Shown one piece after another: positions 16,822-30,782 of a stretch of DNA of 46,212 nt. This DNA is from Phycisphaerae bacterium (GTDB taxonomy: Bacteria; Planctomycetota; Phycisphaerae; Sedimentisphaerales; Anaerobacaceae), in contig JAUXAL010000025.1 in assembly GCA_030619925.1 (NCBI GenBank), forward strand, positions 1-46,212, written 5' to 3'. The translations under genes and the position numbers were made by a program. Position 1 is the stretch's first letter. Each line of letters starts with the position of its first letter. The notes below the pieces were generated by a model. It had not been told where the DNA came from. It saw nothing but the letters and a program-made list of their open reading frames with translations, and ran no database searches.

Positions 16822-17487
16822 TCATGCTTTTTGCTCCACGCCTGCCTTTTTGGCACTACGGACAATACAATAGCCACCGGCTGGGCCTGGTACAGGACCT
16901 TTGACGACTAATAAGTTTTTCTCTTCGTCTATTGCGACCAGCTTATGGTTTTTCGTTGTAACACGGCGGTTGCCCATATGTCCTGCCATTTTCTTGCCTC
17001 TTTTAGGGCCTCCGCCATGGCCGGCATCGGAGGCGAAACTCGATATTGAGCCGGGTGCTCTGTGTTTCCGCTCTGTGCCGTGCGAGGCCGGGAAACCGCT
17101 AAAGCCGTGGCGCTTCATCACGCCGGCGAATCCTTTGCCTTTACTGGTACCAATAACATCGACGAATTCATTTTCCGCAAAGACCGAGACCGTGATGGAA
17201 TCTCCAACTTTGTGCTGCTGCTCAGCGTCGTCCGGCAGCCGCATCTCCTTGACGAATTTCTTCGCGGTCGTATCGGCTTTCTGAGCATGTCCGATTTGCG
17301 GGTTCTTCCTGCGCAAGGGCTTTACCTCATCAAAACCAACCTGAACGGCGTTGTAGCCGTCAGTCTCAGCCGTTTTTACCTGCATAACAACACAAGGGCC
17401 GGCTTGAATGACCGTAACGGGCACTAACTTGCCCAGTTCGTCATAGACCTGAGTCATTCCAACTTTTTTTCCCAATAACATTGCCAT
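16822..17487 (-). CDS. rplC: 50S ribosomal protein L3
   Basis: L3 initiates 50S assembly and touches the peptidyl-transferase centre. The 221-residue product has MAMLLGKKVGMTQVYDELGK at the N-terminus and the loop RHGFSGFPASHGTERKHRAP, with MAGHMGNRRVTTKNHKLVAI near the C-terminus. The start at 17487 follows ACGAGCGACGAGAA, another box variant. Second gene of the S10 segment. Confidence 0.97.
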   Translation of the reverse strand: MAMLLGKKVGMTQVYDELGKLVPVTVIQAGPCVVMQVKTAETDGYNAVQVGFDEVKPLRRKNPQIGHAQKADTTAKKFVKEMRLPDDAEQQHKVGDSITVSVFAENEFVDVIGTSKGKGFAGVMKRHGFSGFPASHGTERKHRAPGSISSFASDAGHGGGPKRGKKMAGHMGNRRVTTKNHKLVAIDEEKNLLVVKGPVPGPAGGYCIVRSAKKAGVEQKA

Positions 17488-17545
17488 TTCTCGTCGCTCG
17501 TCGCTCGTGACCTGTTGCTCGCCGTTCGAGTCACGAAATCGCGAT
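17488..17545. repeat. CGTCGCTCGTCGCTCGTGAC tandem boxes (rpsJ-rplC)
   Basis: The entire gap is built from TCGTCGC/TCGTGAC units ending in CGAGTCACGAAATCGCGATT. ATCGCGAT and GTCACGA/TCGTGAC are self-complementary, so a short stem is possible immediately before the rplC start. Confidence 0.65.
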
Positions 17546-17860
17546 TTACGCCTTTATCCTTACAAAGACCCCAGCCGGTACCACTAAACGGTTCAATACT
17601 TCGACCGTTCGCGCGTTGGCCTCGTGAATATCAATCAGACGTTTATGAGTCCTTAACTCGAACTGCTCACGCGATTTTTTATCGATGTGGGGACTTCGCA
17701 AAACAGTATATCTTTCAATACGCGTAGGCAACGGCACCGGACCACTGACACGGGCATTGGTCTTTCGAGCGTGCTCCACTATCTCCTTAGCAGAGGCATC
17801 AAGGGCCCTGTGATCGTAGGCCTCCATTCTAATTCTTATTCTTTCGGTTTCAGCAGCCAT
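17546..17860 (-). CDS. rpsJ: 30S ribosomal protein S10 (NusE)
   Basis: S10 acts in the 30S head and, as NusE, in transcription antitermination with NusB and NusG. The 104-residue product contains [20 protein letters not shown] and [20 protein letters not shown], family signatures. The ATG at 17860 has AGAGGAAA at good spacing. It is the first gene after a promoter and a leader of about 545 nt. Confidence 0.97.
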   Translation of the reverse strand: MAAETERIRIRMEAYDHRALDASAKEIVEHARKTNARVSGPVPLPTRIERYTVLRSPHIDKKSREQFELRTHKRLIDIHEANARTVEVLNRLVVPAGVFVRIKA

Positions 17861-18405
17861 AGCTTTCCTCTGTGCCACCGGCTTTGGCGGGAATAAGTCA
17901 ATCTCCTGCAAAAGCAGCAGCTTTTTATTTCAAATCCACACCTTAAAATCTATAAAACCCTAAAGTATATCAACTTATAAAGCAAAAAACAAAGTAAAAA
18001 ATCCGCTCTTAGCCTACAGTTTCTCTACTATCCGTCAAACCTATGTTGCTTGATTGCGGCAGGAAGGGCCTTTCTCATTGACTATTGACTATTTTCTATT
18101 TCCTATTGATATTGATTTGGAATCCCCATCCGTCTTTGGGCCCCGATTTTGCCTTGCCTGACAAAATCAGCCTCTTCTCAATAGTCAATATTCAATTGTC
18201 AATAGTCAATCACAGAATCTGCCTTCCTTAAGAGTTGGGGTTCGGACCGGCTACAGTCCTTCCAAAGCCATTTTACCGGCTTTTGGTAGACCCCTGAATC
18301 TAACAGAGTACCAAGTTAATCATCCCTGACCACAAAATCACAGATATGCCACAGCGCAACTAAATTTACGCAAAGTCATCCTTGACAATGCTCGCCACAG
18401 CTGAA
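17861..18405 (-). promoter_or_regulatory. Long untranslated leader of the S10 segment
   Basis: About 545 nt separate the predicted start site near 18406 from rpsJ. No open frame is credible inside. It contains the GACTATT palindrome (18077-18211) with a GATTTTG/CAAAATC centre, and an AAGCC-ATTTTACC-GGCTT hairpin near 18267-18283. S10 leaders elsewhere mediate L4 autoregulation; I cannot show an L4 site here. Confidence 0.5.
18077..18211. repeat. Large TTGACTATTGACTATT palindrome in the rpsJ leader
   Basis: The left arm (ATTGACTATTGACTATTTTC and similar) pairs with the right arm (CAATAGTCAATATTCAATTG and similar). Between them GATTTTG (18145-18151) pairs with CAAAATC (18162-18168). The structure is the same as in other spacers: tandem-word arms and a central hairpin. 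It would form part of the S10 mRNA leader. Confidence 0.75.
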
Positions 18406-18413
18406 AACCACTG

Positions 18414-18442
18414 AGAATATCACATAAATCAATTATTGTCAA
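18414..18442 (-). promoter_or_regulatory. Sigma70-like promoter for the S10 segment
   Basis: On the minus strand TTGACA (18437-18442) is a perfect -35 box, then 17 nt, then TATTCT (18414-18419), matching four of six -10 bases. The predicted start is near 18406. It lies between the fusA stop and rpsJ. Confidence 0.65.
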
Positions 18443-18493
18443 TAAGATGTCGACAAAAATCTTAGCTAAAATATAAAAAAATGGCATTATTTT

Positions 18494-20569
18494 TTAAAAG
18501 GCAATCTGCTTGGCAAGCTGCTCAGGGATCTTCTCATAGGTCAACGGCTCCATAGTAAAGGTCCCTCTGCCGCCCGTGGCACTCCTAATTTCACTGGAAT
18601 ACCCAAACATCTCCACCAAAGGGACCTTGGCGTCAATTACCTGCATATTTCCATGCACCCGGCAACCTGTGATTACCCCCCTTTTTGCAAGGAAATTACC
18701 CTGAATTGCCCCAAAATTGGCTTGCGGGACTACCACTTGAAGCCGCATTACCGGCTCAAGTAAAACCGGTCCTGCGTCTTTAACCGCCTTTTCGACCGCA
18801 ATTGCAGCGGCCTGTTCAAAAGCCAGAGGGGACGAATCCACAGAATGGAATGAGCCATCGATCAACGTAACTTTAATTCCCACAACGGGATAGCCTGCTA
18901 ATACGCCACAGCCCAGGGCGTCTTTGCTGCCCCTTTCCACATTAGGGATATACTCTCTCGGCACTACATTACCAGGGGCGTTGTTCTCAAACTCAATATC
19001 GCGGCTCCAATGGCCGTCCTCGGTAAACAAAGGCTCAACGGTCAAAACAACATGGCCGTATTGCCCATGACCGCCTGTTTGGCGTATGAATTTACCCTCC
19101 GCCTGTGCCGAGTTCGTGATAGCTTCCTTGTAGGCGACCCGCGGTTTACCGATTCTGACATTGACCCCTTTTTCTTTTACCAGTTTGTGCTGCAGTATTT
19201 CCAAATGCAGCTCGCCCATTCCGCTAATGATTGTTTGGCCTGTTTCGCCGTCTATTTTACATTCAAAAGTCGGGTCTTCACGCCTCAAGTCGGCCAGTGC
19301 ATCCGCCAATTTTGCCTTCTCTGCGGTGGTTCTGGGTTCTATCGACATATTAATAACCGTCTGGGGAAATGTAATGCTCGGCAGGCAGACGGGTTTTTTA
19401 GGGTCACAAATGGTATCGCCTGTAAGTGTTTGTTTTAGTCCTACAACTGCGACAATATCACCGGCACCGGCTGAGTCCAAAATTTCTCGCTCGTTGGCGT
19501 GCATCTCAAATATTCTGGTAATATTCTCCCGCCGATTGCGATTTACATTTAAGACTCTTCTGCCGGGCTTCAATTTGCCTTGATAAATCCGTAGAAAGTT
19601 CAAATCGCCATGCACATCGCTGGTAATCTTAAATGCAAGTGCCACCAGGCTGGCATCGCGGTCGCACTTGATGGATATTTTTTTATTTTTATCAGTCGGT
19701 TTGTGCCCTGTCAGGACAGGCTTGTCCAACGGAGAAGGCAGATACGTCACGACGCCATCAAGCAGCCTTTGGACGCCGATATACTTCAAGGCTGAGCCAA
19801 CAAATACCGGATGAAGCTTGTTGCTCAAAGTTCCTTTTCTAATCGCTCTATCAATCATTTCAACATTGATTGGCTTGTCGTGGACGTAGATGTCCATCAG
19901 CTCTTCGTCATGTTCAGCTGCAAGCTCGATCATCTGGTTTCTTTGCTGCTGAGCAGTTTGTTTCAACTCGGAGGGAATTTCAGTTTCTTCAAAAGTCGCT
20001 CCCATCTTTTCGGTCTTATAGAAAACCGCTTGCATCTTTATCAGGTCTATCACACCGGCGAAAGAATTCTCGGCGCCAATAGGAATCTGCATTAAAATCG
20101 GATTGGCGAGGAGTTTATCGCGAATACTTTCAATGGTCATCTCAAAATCGGCGCCTATTTTGTCCATCTTGTTCACAAAGCAAAGGCAGGGCAGGTGGTA
20201 TTTTTGTCCCTGTCTCCAGACGGTCTCGCTCTGGGCCTGCACACCTTCACTGCCGTCAAAGACCGCTACAGCGCCATCGAGAACACGCAAGGACCTTTCA
20301 ACTTCAGCGGTAAAGTCAATATGCCCCGGCGTATCGATAAGGTTGATTTCAAAGTCCTTCCAGGGACATTTTGTCGCGGCTGAAGTGATAGTAATGCCTC
20401 TTCTTTGCTCCTCTTGCAGGTAGTCCATAACCGCGGTGCCTTCATGGACTTCCCCCATTTTGTAGGTTTTGCCGGTATAATAGAGTATGCGCTCGGTTAC
20501 CGTTGTTTTGCCGGCGTCGATATGAGCCATAATTCCAATATTGCGTAATTTTTCCAGAGTGCTCGACAT
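18494..20569 (-). CDS. fusA: Elongation factor G
   Basis: The translocation GTPase, 691 residues. G1 AHIDAGKTT, G3 DTPGHIDFT and G4 NKMD are intact, and the effector region RGITITSAAT is present. Domain IV contains GGHGQYGHVVL. The ATG at 20569 begins MSSTLEKLRNIGIMAHIDAG; upstream codons cross a repeat and are rejected. It follows rpsG but after an intrinsic terminator, and tuf does not follow it. Confidence 0.97.
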   Translation of the reverse strand: MSSTLEKLRNIGIMAHIDAGKTTVTERILYYTGKTYKMGEVHEGTAVMDYLQEEQRRGITITSAATKCPWKDFEINLIDTPGHIDFTAEVERSLRVLDGAVAVFDGSEGVQAQSETVWRQGQKYHLPCLCFVNKMDKIGADFEMTIESIRDKLLANPILMQIPIGAENSFAGVIDLIKMQAVFYKTEKMGATFEETEIPSELKQTAQQQRNQMIELAAEHDEELMDIYVHDKPINVEMIDRAIRKGTLSNKLHPVFVGSALKYIGVQRLLDGVVTYLPSPLDKPVLTGHKPTDKNKKISIKCDRDASLVALAFKITSDVHGDLNFLRIYQGKLKPGRRVLNVNRNRRENITRIFEMHANEREILDSAGAGDIVAVVGLKQTLTGDTICDPKKPVCLPSITFPQTVINMSIEPRTTAEKAKLADALADLRREDPTFECKIDGETGQTIISGMGELHLEILQHKLVKEKGVNVRIGKPRVAYKEAITNSAQAEGKFIRQTGGHGQYGHVVLTVEPLFTEDGHWSRDIEFENNAPGNVVPREYIPNVERGSKDALGCGVLAGYPVVGIKVTLIDGSFHSVDSSPLAFEQAAAIAVEKAVKDAGPVLLEPVMRLQVVVPQANFGAIQGNFLAKRGVITGCRVHGNMQVIDAKVPLVEMFGYSSEIRSATGGRGTFTMEPLTYEKIPEQLAKQIAF

Positions 20570-20590
20570 AATTCGTATCTCGTCTCTCAT

Positions 20591-20645
20591 GTAGGGGCAA
20601 CCCAATGTGGCTGCCCTGGGCAGGCACATAGGCCTGCCCCTATAC
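20591..20645. repeat. GTAGGGGCA...TGCCCCTATAC palindromic repeat
   Basis: GTAGGGGCA and TGCCCCTATAC are inverted, with CTGCCC/GGGCAG and further pairing in the centre. It lies between rpsG and fusA. Similar GTAGGGGC palindromes occur in spacers of several phyla, so this looks like a separate dispersed repeat class. Confidence 0.7.
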
Positions 20646-20672
20646 GGCAATATACACGCCGCGATACGATAT

Positions 20673-20716
20673 AAAAAAACTGCCACAGTCATTTTTATAA
20701 ACACACCGTGGCAGTT
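20673..20716 (-). terminator. Rho-independent terminator between rpsG and fusA
   Basis: On the minus strand AACTGCCAC (20708-20716) pairs perfectly with GTGGCAGTT (20678-20686). About 21 nt of loop lies between, and a run of seven T follows. This is the clearest intrinsic terminator in the window. It starts 14 nt after the rpsG stop, and separates EF-G from rpsL-rpsG. Confidence 0.75.
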
Positions 20717-20730
20717 ATAAACGACAACTA

Positions 20731-21213
20731 TTACCAGGCAAAGTGGGCAAATGCCTTGTTTGCCTCTGCCATTCTGTGGATATTCTCCCGGGTAGTCATT
20801 GCGCCGCCGTGTCCATTGTAAGCATCTGTCAATTCGGAGGCCAGGCGCTGGCACATAGGCTTTCCTTTCTTGCCCCTGGCTGAGTCCAATATCCACCTGA
20901 AGGCAAGTGACTGCCGGCGCGCGGCGCTTACCTGTGTCGGCACCTGATAACTGGCTCCGCCGATACGTCGGCTGCGAACTTCGATCAATGGTTTTACGTT
21001 ATTTATCGCTGTTTCGAATACCTCAAGAGGGCTGGTGTCCTCTACGTTTTTGGCTATAATATCCATAGCATCATAAAAGACCCGCTGGGCAACACTTTTC
21101 TTGCCGCCCCACATCAAACAGTTAATGAACTTCGCGACCAGCTTGCTATTATATTTGGGGTCACCGCCCTGGCGGGCCAATTGTTGACTCGAAGCGGTAA
21201 ACTTTTTAGCCAT
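20731..21213 (-). CDS. rpsG: 30S ribosomal protein S7
   Basis: S7 initiates assembly of the 30S head. The 160-residue product has KFINCLMWGGKKSVAQRVFY and the family segment IEVRSRRIGGASYQVPTQVS, with RENIHRMAEANKAFAHFAW at the end. The ATG at 21213 follows GAGGTACGAGGAAATTT, which could serve as GAGG. It follows rpsL. Confidence 0.97.
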   Translation of the reverse strand: MAKKFTASSQQLARQGGDPKYNSKLVAKFINCLMWGGKKSVAQRVFYDAMDIIAKNVEDTSPLEVFETAINNVKPLIEVRSRRIGGASYQVPTQVSAARRQSLAFRWILDSARGKKGKPMCQRLASELTDAYNGHGGAMTTRENIHRMAEANKAFAHFAW

Positions 21214-21234
21214 AAATTTCCTCGTACCTCGTAT

Positions 21235-21371
21235 AAATCCTAATATCTAAATCCGAAATACTAAACAAATACGAAATTCAAATGTTCGAATTTTCAAAAC
21301 TTACTGTTTTGGTAATTTGAATCTTGGTAATTTGAATTTGTTTAGTGCTTAGAGATTAGGATTTAGGATTT
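21235..21371. repeat. Palindromic AAATCCTAA element (rpsL-rpsG)
   Basis: The left arm (AAATCCTAATATCTAAATCC, then TACTAAACAAATACGAAATT) mirrors the right arm (GAATTTGTTTAGTGCTTAGA, then GATTAGGATTTAGGATTT). The centre is CAAAACTTACTGTTTTG. The arms contain tandem 7-mer-like words. It ends 10 nt from the rpsL stop. The arm words are shared with the element at 44828. Confidence 0.8.
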
Positions 21372-21381
21372 ACTCTTTTAA

Positions 21382-21753
21382 CTACTTTGCTTTTTTTGCA
21401 CCATATTTACTTCTGCCTTGTTTTCGATTAGCCACGCCGGCACAGTCGAGCACACCACGGATGATATGATACCGTACTCCCGGCAGGTCCCTGACTCGGC
21501 CACCGCGAATAGTAACAGTGCTGTGCTCCTGAAGGTTGTGGTCGATGCCCGGTATGTAAGCTGTAATTTCTTTGCCGTTGGTCAATCTGACACGTGCGAT
21601 TTTTCGTAGAGCCGAGTTCGGCTTCTTCGGCGTTTGGGTCCTTACGATCAGACACACCCCTCGCTTTTGCGGCGAACCGCTAATTTCGGATAGCCGTTTT
21701 CGACCTTTCGATTTCGCCCGTGGGCGTCTAACTAACTGATTTTTTGTTGGCAT
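21382..21753 (-). CDS. rpsL: 30S ribosomal protein S12 with Arg88
   Basis: S12 controls decoding accuracy. The 123-residue product starts [20 protein letters not shown] and contains [20 protein letters not shown] with the Lys42/43-equivalent intact. The second fidelity loop reads [14 protein letters not shown], with Arg at position 88 (codon AGG) where nearly all bacteria have Lys; Lys88Arg is a classical streptomycin-resistance change. The start at 21753 gives the normal length. Confidence 0.97.
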   Translation of the reverse strand: MPTKNQLVRRPRAKSKGRKRLSEISGSPQKRGVCLIVRTQTPKKPNSALRKIARVRLTNGKEITAYIPGIDHNLQEHSTVTIRGGRVRDLPGVRYHIIRGVLDCAGVANRKQGRSKYGAKKAK

Positions 21754-21800
21754 AATTCTTACCCGGGTTCGGGTCCCATTTTGTTGTGTATTGCAAAACC

Positions 21801-21839
21801 GGAACCCTCCCAAACGCACTTTACCGCGTTTGGGGTTCC
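21801..21839. repeat. Strong GGAACCC hairpin between rpoC and rpsL
   Basis: GGAACCC and CAAACGC pair with GCGTTTG and GGGTTCC, giving a 14-bp stem with a three-base bulge and an 8-base loop. It begins 5 nt after the rpoC stop. On the minus strand it is followed by GGTTTTGC, only four T, so termination would be weak at best. GGGACCCGAACCC words lie beside it. Confidence 0.65.
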
Positions 21840-21843
21840 TGAA

Positions 21844-26166
<4,323 letters not shown>

Positions 26167-26215
26167 TTAAGGCCCCTTACCATTGACACTTGATAATTGG
26201 TAATTCACTAATCAC

Positions 26216-29200
26216 TTAAAGTGCGGTGCTTCCAAGCCGTTTCTTTTCAAGCTGAATATTCAACCCTAATCCTCTTATTTCATTACACAATACGTCAAAG
26301 GACAGAGGCGTCCCGGCTTCAAGAGTATTTTGTCCTTTGACCATCGATTCATAGATTTTTGTTCGTCCCTCGACATCATCACTTTTGACGGTGAGCATTT
26401 CCTGCAGCGTATAAGCTGCCCCGTATCCTTCCAGTGCCCAGACTTCCATTTCACCGAATCTTTGTCCACCGGTTCTTGCCTTACCACCTAATGGCTGCTG
26501 GGTAATCAGGCTATACGGTCCGGTTGCCCTTGCGTGAATCTTGTCATCGACGAGATGATGCAGTTTCATCATATAGATGTATCCGATAGTTGCAGACTGG
26601 TCAAAAGGCTTACCTGTCCTGCCGTCATACAATTGCGTCTTGAGGGTCTTCGGCACATCAATGAAAAATTCATCAGCCGGCGGTACTTCTTTTTCCTCTT
26701 CGAGCTGTGCTTTTCGTTTGCTCATAAGCTCGTTCGCTTCTTCGGTCAATTCATGGATGTCACTTTCGGTAGCCCCATCAAACACCGGTGTAATAACCTT
26801 AAAGCCCAACACCTTCGCCACCCAGCCGAGATGCGTTTCGAGAATCTGGCCAACATTCATTCGGCTCGGGACGCCGAGAGGATTCAGCAATATGTCAAGA
26901 GTCGTGCCGTCTTCGAGAAACGGCATATCCTCTTCGGGCATGATCTTGGCGATAACACCCTTGTTGCCGTGGCGTCCGGCCATTTTGTCGCCAATTGACA
27001 ACGCCCTTTTAATTGCGACGTAAACTTTTACCATTTGCAGCACGCCGCTGGGCAGCTCATCGCCGTGTTTCAAACTCTCAATCTTGTGCTTCTTTTCTTC
27101 CTGAATTTCGGTAATCCTGACCCAGAATTTGTCCTTGATTTTCTCGACATTGTCCCGGAGCGAGGCGGGTCTGACCCACTTGATATTAAAGTTTTCTATC
27201 TGTTCATAAATAACCTCATCATTAGTACTGGCGCCGACTTTCTGACGTGTGGATGGATCGACGATATTAACCTCGAACTTTTTATGGATCGCTTCGATCA
27301 TCTGCCTGAATATCACACACTCTTTGGTCCTCATCTGCTTTTTATATTCTTTTATCTGGGCCGTCAGCGCCTCTTTCTGTTCTTCGGTGCCAGCTCCACG
27401 TCTGGTGAATCGTTCCGTTTTTATTACCACTCCCTCATATCCACTGGGCAGTTCAAGCGAGTCATTTTTGACCTCTTCGCCGGCCCTGCCGAATATGGCA
27501 TGCAGCAGCTTTTCCTCAGGTGTCAGTTCCGTCTTGCTCTTTGGCACCACCTTGCCTACCAGGGTATCGCCGGTACAGACCCTTGTTCCTTCGCGGACTA
27601 CTCCGTGTTCATCAAGGTTCCGCAGTGCCCTTTCGCTTACATTGGGAATATCACAGGTAAATTCTTCCTTGCCGAGGCGGGTCTCGCGCACTTCGGCGGT
27701 AAATTCGTCGATGTGAATGCTCGTAAAGCTATCGTCCCTGCAGAGTTTTTCACTGACAATAATCGCGTCCTCAAAGTTAAAACCATCAAAAGAAACAAAC
27801 CCCACAAGGACATTTTTGCCGAGAGCCAACACGCCGTTGGCGGTCCCCCCGCCGTCTGCTATGATCTGGCCGCTCTTTACCTTGTCGCCGAGCTTGACGG
27901 TGGGTTTTTGATTAAGGCAGGTTCTTTCGTTCAACCCAATAAATTTGGCGAGCCTATATTCATCGGTGTGGTCAATGACTATCTTGGTTGCGTCCACTGT
28001 AGTAACGACGCCGCTGCTTTTGGCACGGACGACCATACTTGAGTTTTGGCCAACCACTTTTTCCATACCGGTGCCAACCAAAGGCGGTTCTGTCTTTAGC
28101 AGCGGAACCGCCTGTCGCTGCATATTCGAACCCATCAAGGCCCGGTTTGCGTCATCGTGCTCCAGGAACGGAATAAGTGAAGCTGAAACGCCGACAATCT
28201 GCTTGGCGGAAATATCAACATAGTCAACTTCGTCATTGGAAACTTGGGTCAGCTCACCGCCTTTTCTTGCAAGAACGAATCCTTCAGTGAGTTTGCCACT
28301 GTCTGGATTAACCGCGCTTGGAGGTGCGAATATTGCCTTCATCTCCTCATCAGCCCGCAAATATTCGACCTCGTTTGTAACCTTAGCTCTTTTGACTTTG
28401 CGATATGGCGTAAGCAAAAATCCATACTCGTCAACCGCGGCAAATATTGCCAAGGAAGCAATCAATCCGATATTTGTTCCTTCAGGCGTTTCAATCGGAC
28501 ATATTCTGCCGTAATGGCTGATATGCACGTCGCGCACTTCAAAGCCGGCCCGCCTTCTATTCAAACCGCCCGGCCCAAGAGCAGACAGGCGCCTTTCATG
28601 CGTCAACTGGCTCAATGCGTTGGTCTGGTCAACCACCTGGCTCAACTCACCACGACCAAAGAAATAGTTGATACTGCTCGAAACGCTCTTGGAATTAACC
28701 AAATCTGCAATGCGCGGCGGCTCTTCGGGGTCTCTTTTGAAACTCATCCGTTCCTGAACGGTCCTGCGCAGCTTAAGCAGCCCTTTTCTGATTTCATCTC
28801 CTGCGAGCTCATCGATTGTGCGCAGCCTCCTGTTACCCAGATGGTCGATATCATCAACCTGGCCCTCGTTGTTACGCAAAGCCATTATGTATTTCATCGT
28901 GTTGAGGAAATCTTCGGGCCGAAGAGTCATCTCTTCCTCGCCCACTGTCTGGTCGAATTTCCGATTTAATCTGAACCTGCCGACCTTGCCCAGACGATAA
29001 CGGTTGGAATCAAAAAATTTCTCCTTAAAGAAAGTTTTTGCTTTTTCTTTATTGGGCGGATTACCGGGTCTCAACCTCACATAAAACTTTAACAACGACT
29101 GTTCGTGGCTCTGACAATCATCCTCAGCAAGGGTGTTTAAAATGATGGTATCTCGGACCTCATCGATAACTTCAAACTCGACCGAAGATCGTTTCGACTT

Positions 29201-30046
29201 TTTGGTTTTTGCCTTTGACTTGGCTTTTTTGGTTTTGTGCCCCGCGTACGCAGCTTGTATTAAAGAGAGTCTATCGCTGATTTGGGCGGCGGGTTCTACT
29301 ATGATTTCACCGGAATCTTTGTCCACGATGGGTTCGACGGCCCACATAGCTGGGCTCAGTTTAGTTATGGGCACGGTCTTTGTTGGATAAAATAGTCGGA
29401 GAATTTGTTGCGTAGAGCTGTATTGTGGGTCCATTGCCCGCAGCAAAATGGTTGCCGGTATCTTGCTGGACTGGTCAATTTTAACAATTAAGATGTCCTT
29501 GTGCGTAACACCTATCTCTATCCAGCTGCCCCTTTCCGGTATGATTCTGCCGCCGTGCAGCACTCTATCGCCTTCTTTGCTCTCGATAAGAAAATCAACG
29601 CCCGGACTTCGGTGCAACTGGCTTACTATGACTCGCACGGCACCGTTGATAATAAACTCTCCGCCACCTATCATAACCGGTATTTCACCAAGGTACATTG
29701 CCTGCTCGGCCAAATCTTCGCCATCCTTGATACGTAGTCTACACCATATCTTCAACGGGCGGCCGTACGTCAGCCGTAATTGCCGGCACTGAATAGGCGT
29801 ATAATGCGGCTTCTCCAGTTCGTAGCAGAGATATTCCAGAAGCATTTTCTTGTCATAGCTTTCAATAGGGAATATCTCCTGAAAGAGGGCTTCGAGTCCG
29901 ATGCATTTTCTTTTCGTTGGTGCCACGTCCTTTTGCAGAAAGTGCTCGTAACTTCTCCTCTGTATTGCTACCAGGTCCGGGATTTCAACGGCATCACTGA
30001 CTTTGCCAAAATCACGAACGGTTTGTTCTGCACCAATCTCACACAT
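26216..30046 (-). CDS. rpoB: DNA-directed RNA polymerase subunit beta
   Basis: The 1276-residue beta subunit. [12 protein letters not shown] (141-152), the rifampicin region [19 protein letters not shown], then [20 protein letters not shown], and the C-terminal [20 protein letters not shown] are present. Key rifampicin-contact residues (Gln513, Asp516, His526, Arg529, Ser531 equivalents) are wild type. A lysine-rich stretch at 270-287 ([19 protein letters not shown]) looks inserted. The ATG at 30046 has GGAG 8 nt upstream. Confidence 0.98.
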   Translation of the reverse strand: MCEIGAEQTVRDFGKVSDAVEIPDLVAIQRRSYEHFLQKDVAPTKRKCIGLEALFQEIFPIESYDKKMLLEYLCYELEKPHYTPIQCRQLRLTYGRPLKIWCRLRIKDGEDLAEQAMYLGEIPVMIGGGEFIINGAVRVIVSQLHRSPGVDFLIESKEGDRVLHGGRIIPERGSWIEIGVTHKDILIVKIDQSSKIPATILLRAMDPQYSSTQQILRLFYPTKTVPITKLSPAMWAVEPIVDKDSGEIIVEPAAQISDRLSLIQAAYAGHKTKKAKSKAKTKKSKRSSVEFEVIDEVRDTIILNTLAEDDCQSHEQSLLKFYVRLRPGNPPNKEKAKTFFKEKFFDSNRYRLGKVGRFRLNRKFDQTVGEEEMTLRPEDFLNTMKYIMALRNNEGQVDDIDHLGNRRLRTIDELAGDEIRKGLLKLRRTVQERMSFKRDPEEPPRIADLVNSKSVSSSINYFFGRGELSQVVDQTNALSQLTHERRLSALGPGGLNRRRAGFEVRDVHISHYGRICPIETPEGTNIGLIASLAIFAAVDEYGFLLTPYRKVKRAKVTNEVEYLRADEEMKAIFAPPSAVNPDSGKLTEGFVLARKGGELTQVSNDEVDYVDISAKQIVGVSASLIPFLEHDDANRALMGSNMQRQAVPLLKTEPPLVGTGMEKVVGQNSSMVVRAKSSGVVTTVDATKIVIDHTDEYRLAKFIGLNERTCLNQKPTVKLGDKVKSGQIIADGGGTANGVLALGKNVLVGFVSFDGFNFEDAIIVSEKLCRDDSFTSIHIDEFTAEVRETRLGKEEFTCDIPNVSERALRNLDEHGVVREGTRVCTGDTLVGKVVPKSKTELTPEEKLLHAIFGRAGEEVKNDSLELPSGYEGVVIKTERFTRRGAGTEEQKEALTAQIKEYKKQMRTKECVIFRQMIEAIHKKFEVNIVDPSTRQKVGASTNDEVIYEQIENFNIKWVRPASLRDNVEKIKDKFWVRITEIQEEKKHKIESLKHGDELPSGVLQMVKVYVAIKRALSIGDKMAGRHGNKGVIAKIMPEEDMPFLEDGTTLDILLNPLGVPSRMNVGQILETHLGWVAKVLGFKVITPVFDGATESDIHELTEEANELMSKRKAQLEEEKEVPPADEFFIDVPKTLKTQLYDGRTGKPFDQSATIGYIYMMKLHHLVDDKIHARATGPYSLITQQPLGGKARTGGQRFGEMEVWALEGYGAAYTLQEMLTVKSDDVEGRTKIYESMVKGQNTLEAGTPLSFDVLCNEIRGLGLNIQLEKKRLGSTAL

Positions 30047-30183
30047 TACTAATCTCCAGCATTAATGCCCCAACTGCTTTTCCAGCACCAAAGACTGGTG
30101 CCGGACTATCTGGCACTGCCATAAATTGCGTATCTCGTATCCTAATGAAGTGCACCTCAAAAATTCGAATATCATGCTTTGCT
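30047..30183. other. rplL-rpoB intergenic region
   Basis: Holds a GCACCA-AAGAC-TGGTGC hairpin near 30097-30113 and an ACGAGATACGCAATTTA box near 30124-30140. A partial attenuator between rplL and rpoB is common in bacteria, but no T-run follows this hairpin. Confidence 0.4.
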
Positions 30184-30672
30184 TTACGTTAATTCAACTA
30201 CCGCACCGACAGCTTCGAGCTTCTCTCGGGCGGCTTCGGCATCTTCCTTACTCAGTCCTTCTTTGACCGGCTTGGGAACGCCGTCAACGAGGTCCTTGGC
30301 TTCTTTCAATCCCAGCCCCGTTAAAGCTCTTACCTCCTTGATAACCTGAATCTTTTTATCACCGAATTCCTTGAGGATTACATCGAAGCTGGTTTTCTCT
30401 TCCTTCTCCTCAGCCTCACCTTGTGCAGCGGGGCCTGCCACCATAACAGCGCCGCCGGCGGCAGGCTCAATACCATATTCGTCCTTGAGATAGTCGCCGA
30501 GCTCTTTGGCCTGCATCAACGTCAGACTCATTATATCGTCACCAAGCTTCTTAACCTTACTGGCCCACTTGCCTGTCTCTTTAGCTTCCTGTGTCTTTTT
30601 CGTTTCCTTGGTCTGTTTCGTTGCCTTGGCTTCTTTTGTTTTCTTAGCTTCTTTCGTTTGTTCTTCTGCCAT
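30184..30672 (-). CDS. rplL: 50S ribosomal protein L7/L12 with Lys/Thr/Glu N-terminal extension
   Basis: L7/L12 forms the stalk that recruits translational GTPases. The 162-residue product is about 35-40 longer than usual. Residues 6-35 are a tandem-like [20 protein letters not shown] tract. The normal dimerisation domain follows ([20 protein letters not shown]), then an Ala/Gly hinge, then the C-terminal domain [25 protein letters not shown] lies 9-10 nt before the ATG at 30672, so the extension is almost certainly translated. Confidence 0.96.
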   Translation of the reverse strand: MAEEQTKEAKKTKEAKATKQTKETKKTQEAKETGKWASKVKKLGDDIMSLTLMQAKELGDYLKDEYGIEPAAGGAVMVAGPAAQGEAEEKEEKTSFDVILKEFGDKKIQVIKEVRALTGLGLKEAKDLVDGVPKPVKEGLSKEDAEAAREKLEAVGAVVELT

Positions 30673-30730
30673 CTCTATTAACTCCTGTTACATAGCGCCT
30701 GGTGGTAGCCGAAACTCCGCTGTTTCGTTT

Positions 30731-30765
30731 AACCCCGTTACTAAAATCAGGGACAGCCACGCAGG
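30731..30765. repeat. ACCCC...AATCAGGGACAGCCAC repeat (rplJ-rplL)
   Basis: Shares AATCAGGG-CAGCCA and ACCCC words with the perfect hairpin at 38301, and looks like a diverged copy with a weakened stem. It lies in the 110-nt rplJ-rplL gap, close to the rplL leader. Confidence 0.45.
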
Positions 30766-30782
30766 CAATTTCATATTTCGTT

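Noticed and set aside
21801-21839. Rho-independent terminator after rpoC
   Set aside because: The stem is strong but only four T follow, and rpsL starts 47 nt later with no visible promoter; kept as a hairpin only.
27035-28042. 335-codon open frame on the plus strand opposite rpoB
   Set aside because: Shadow of rpoB: no domain, no ribosome-binding site, and the rpoB strand encodes universally conserved motifs.
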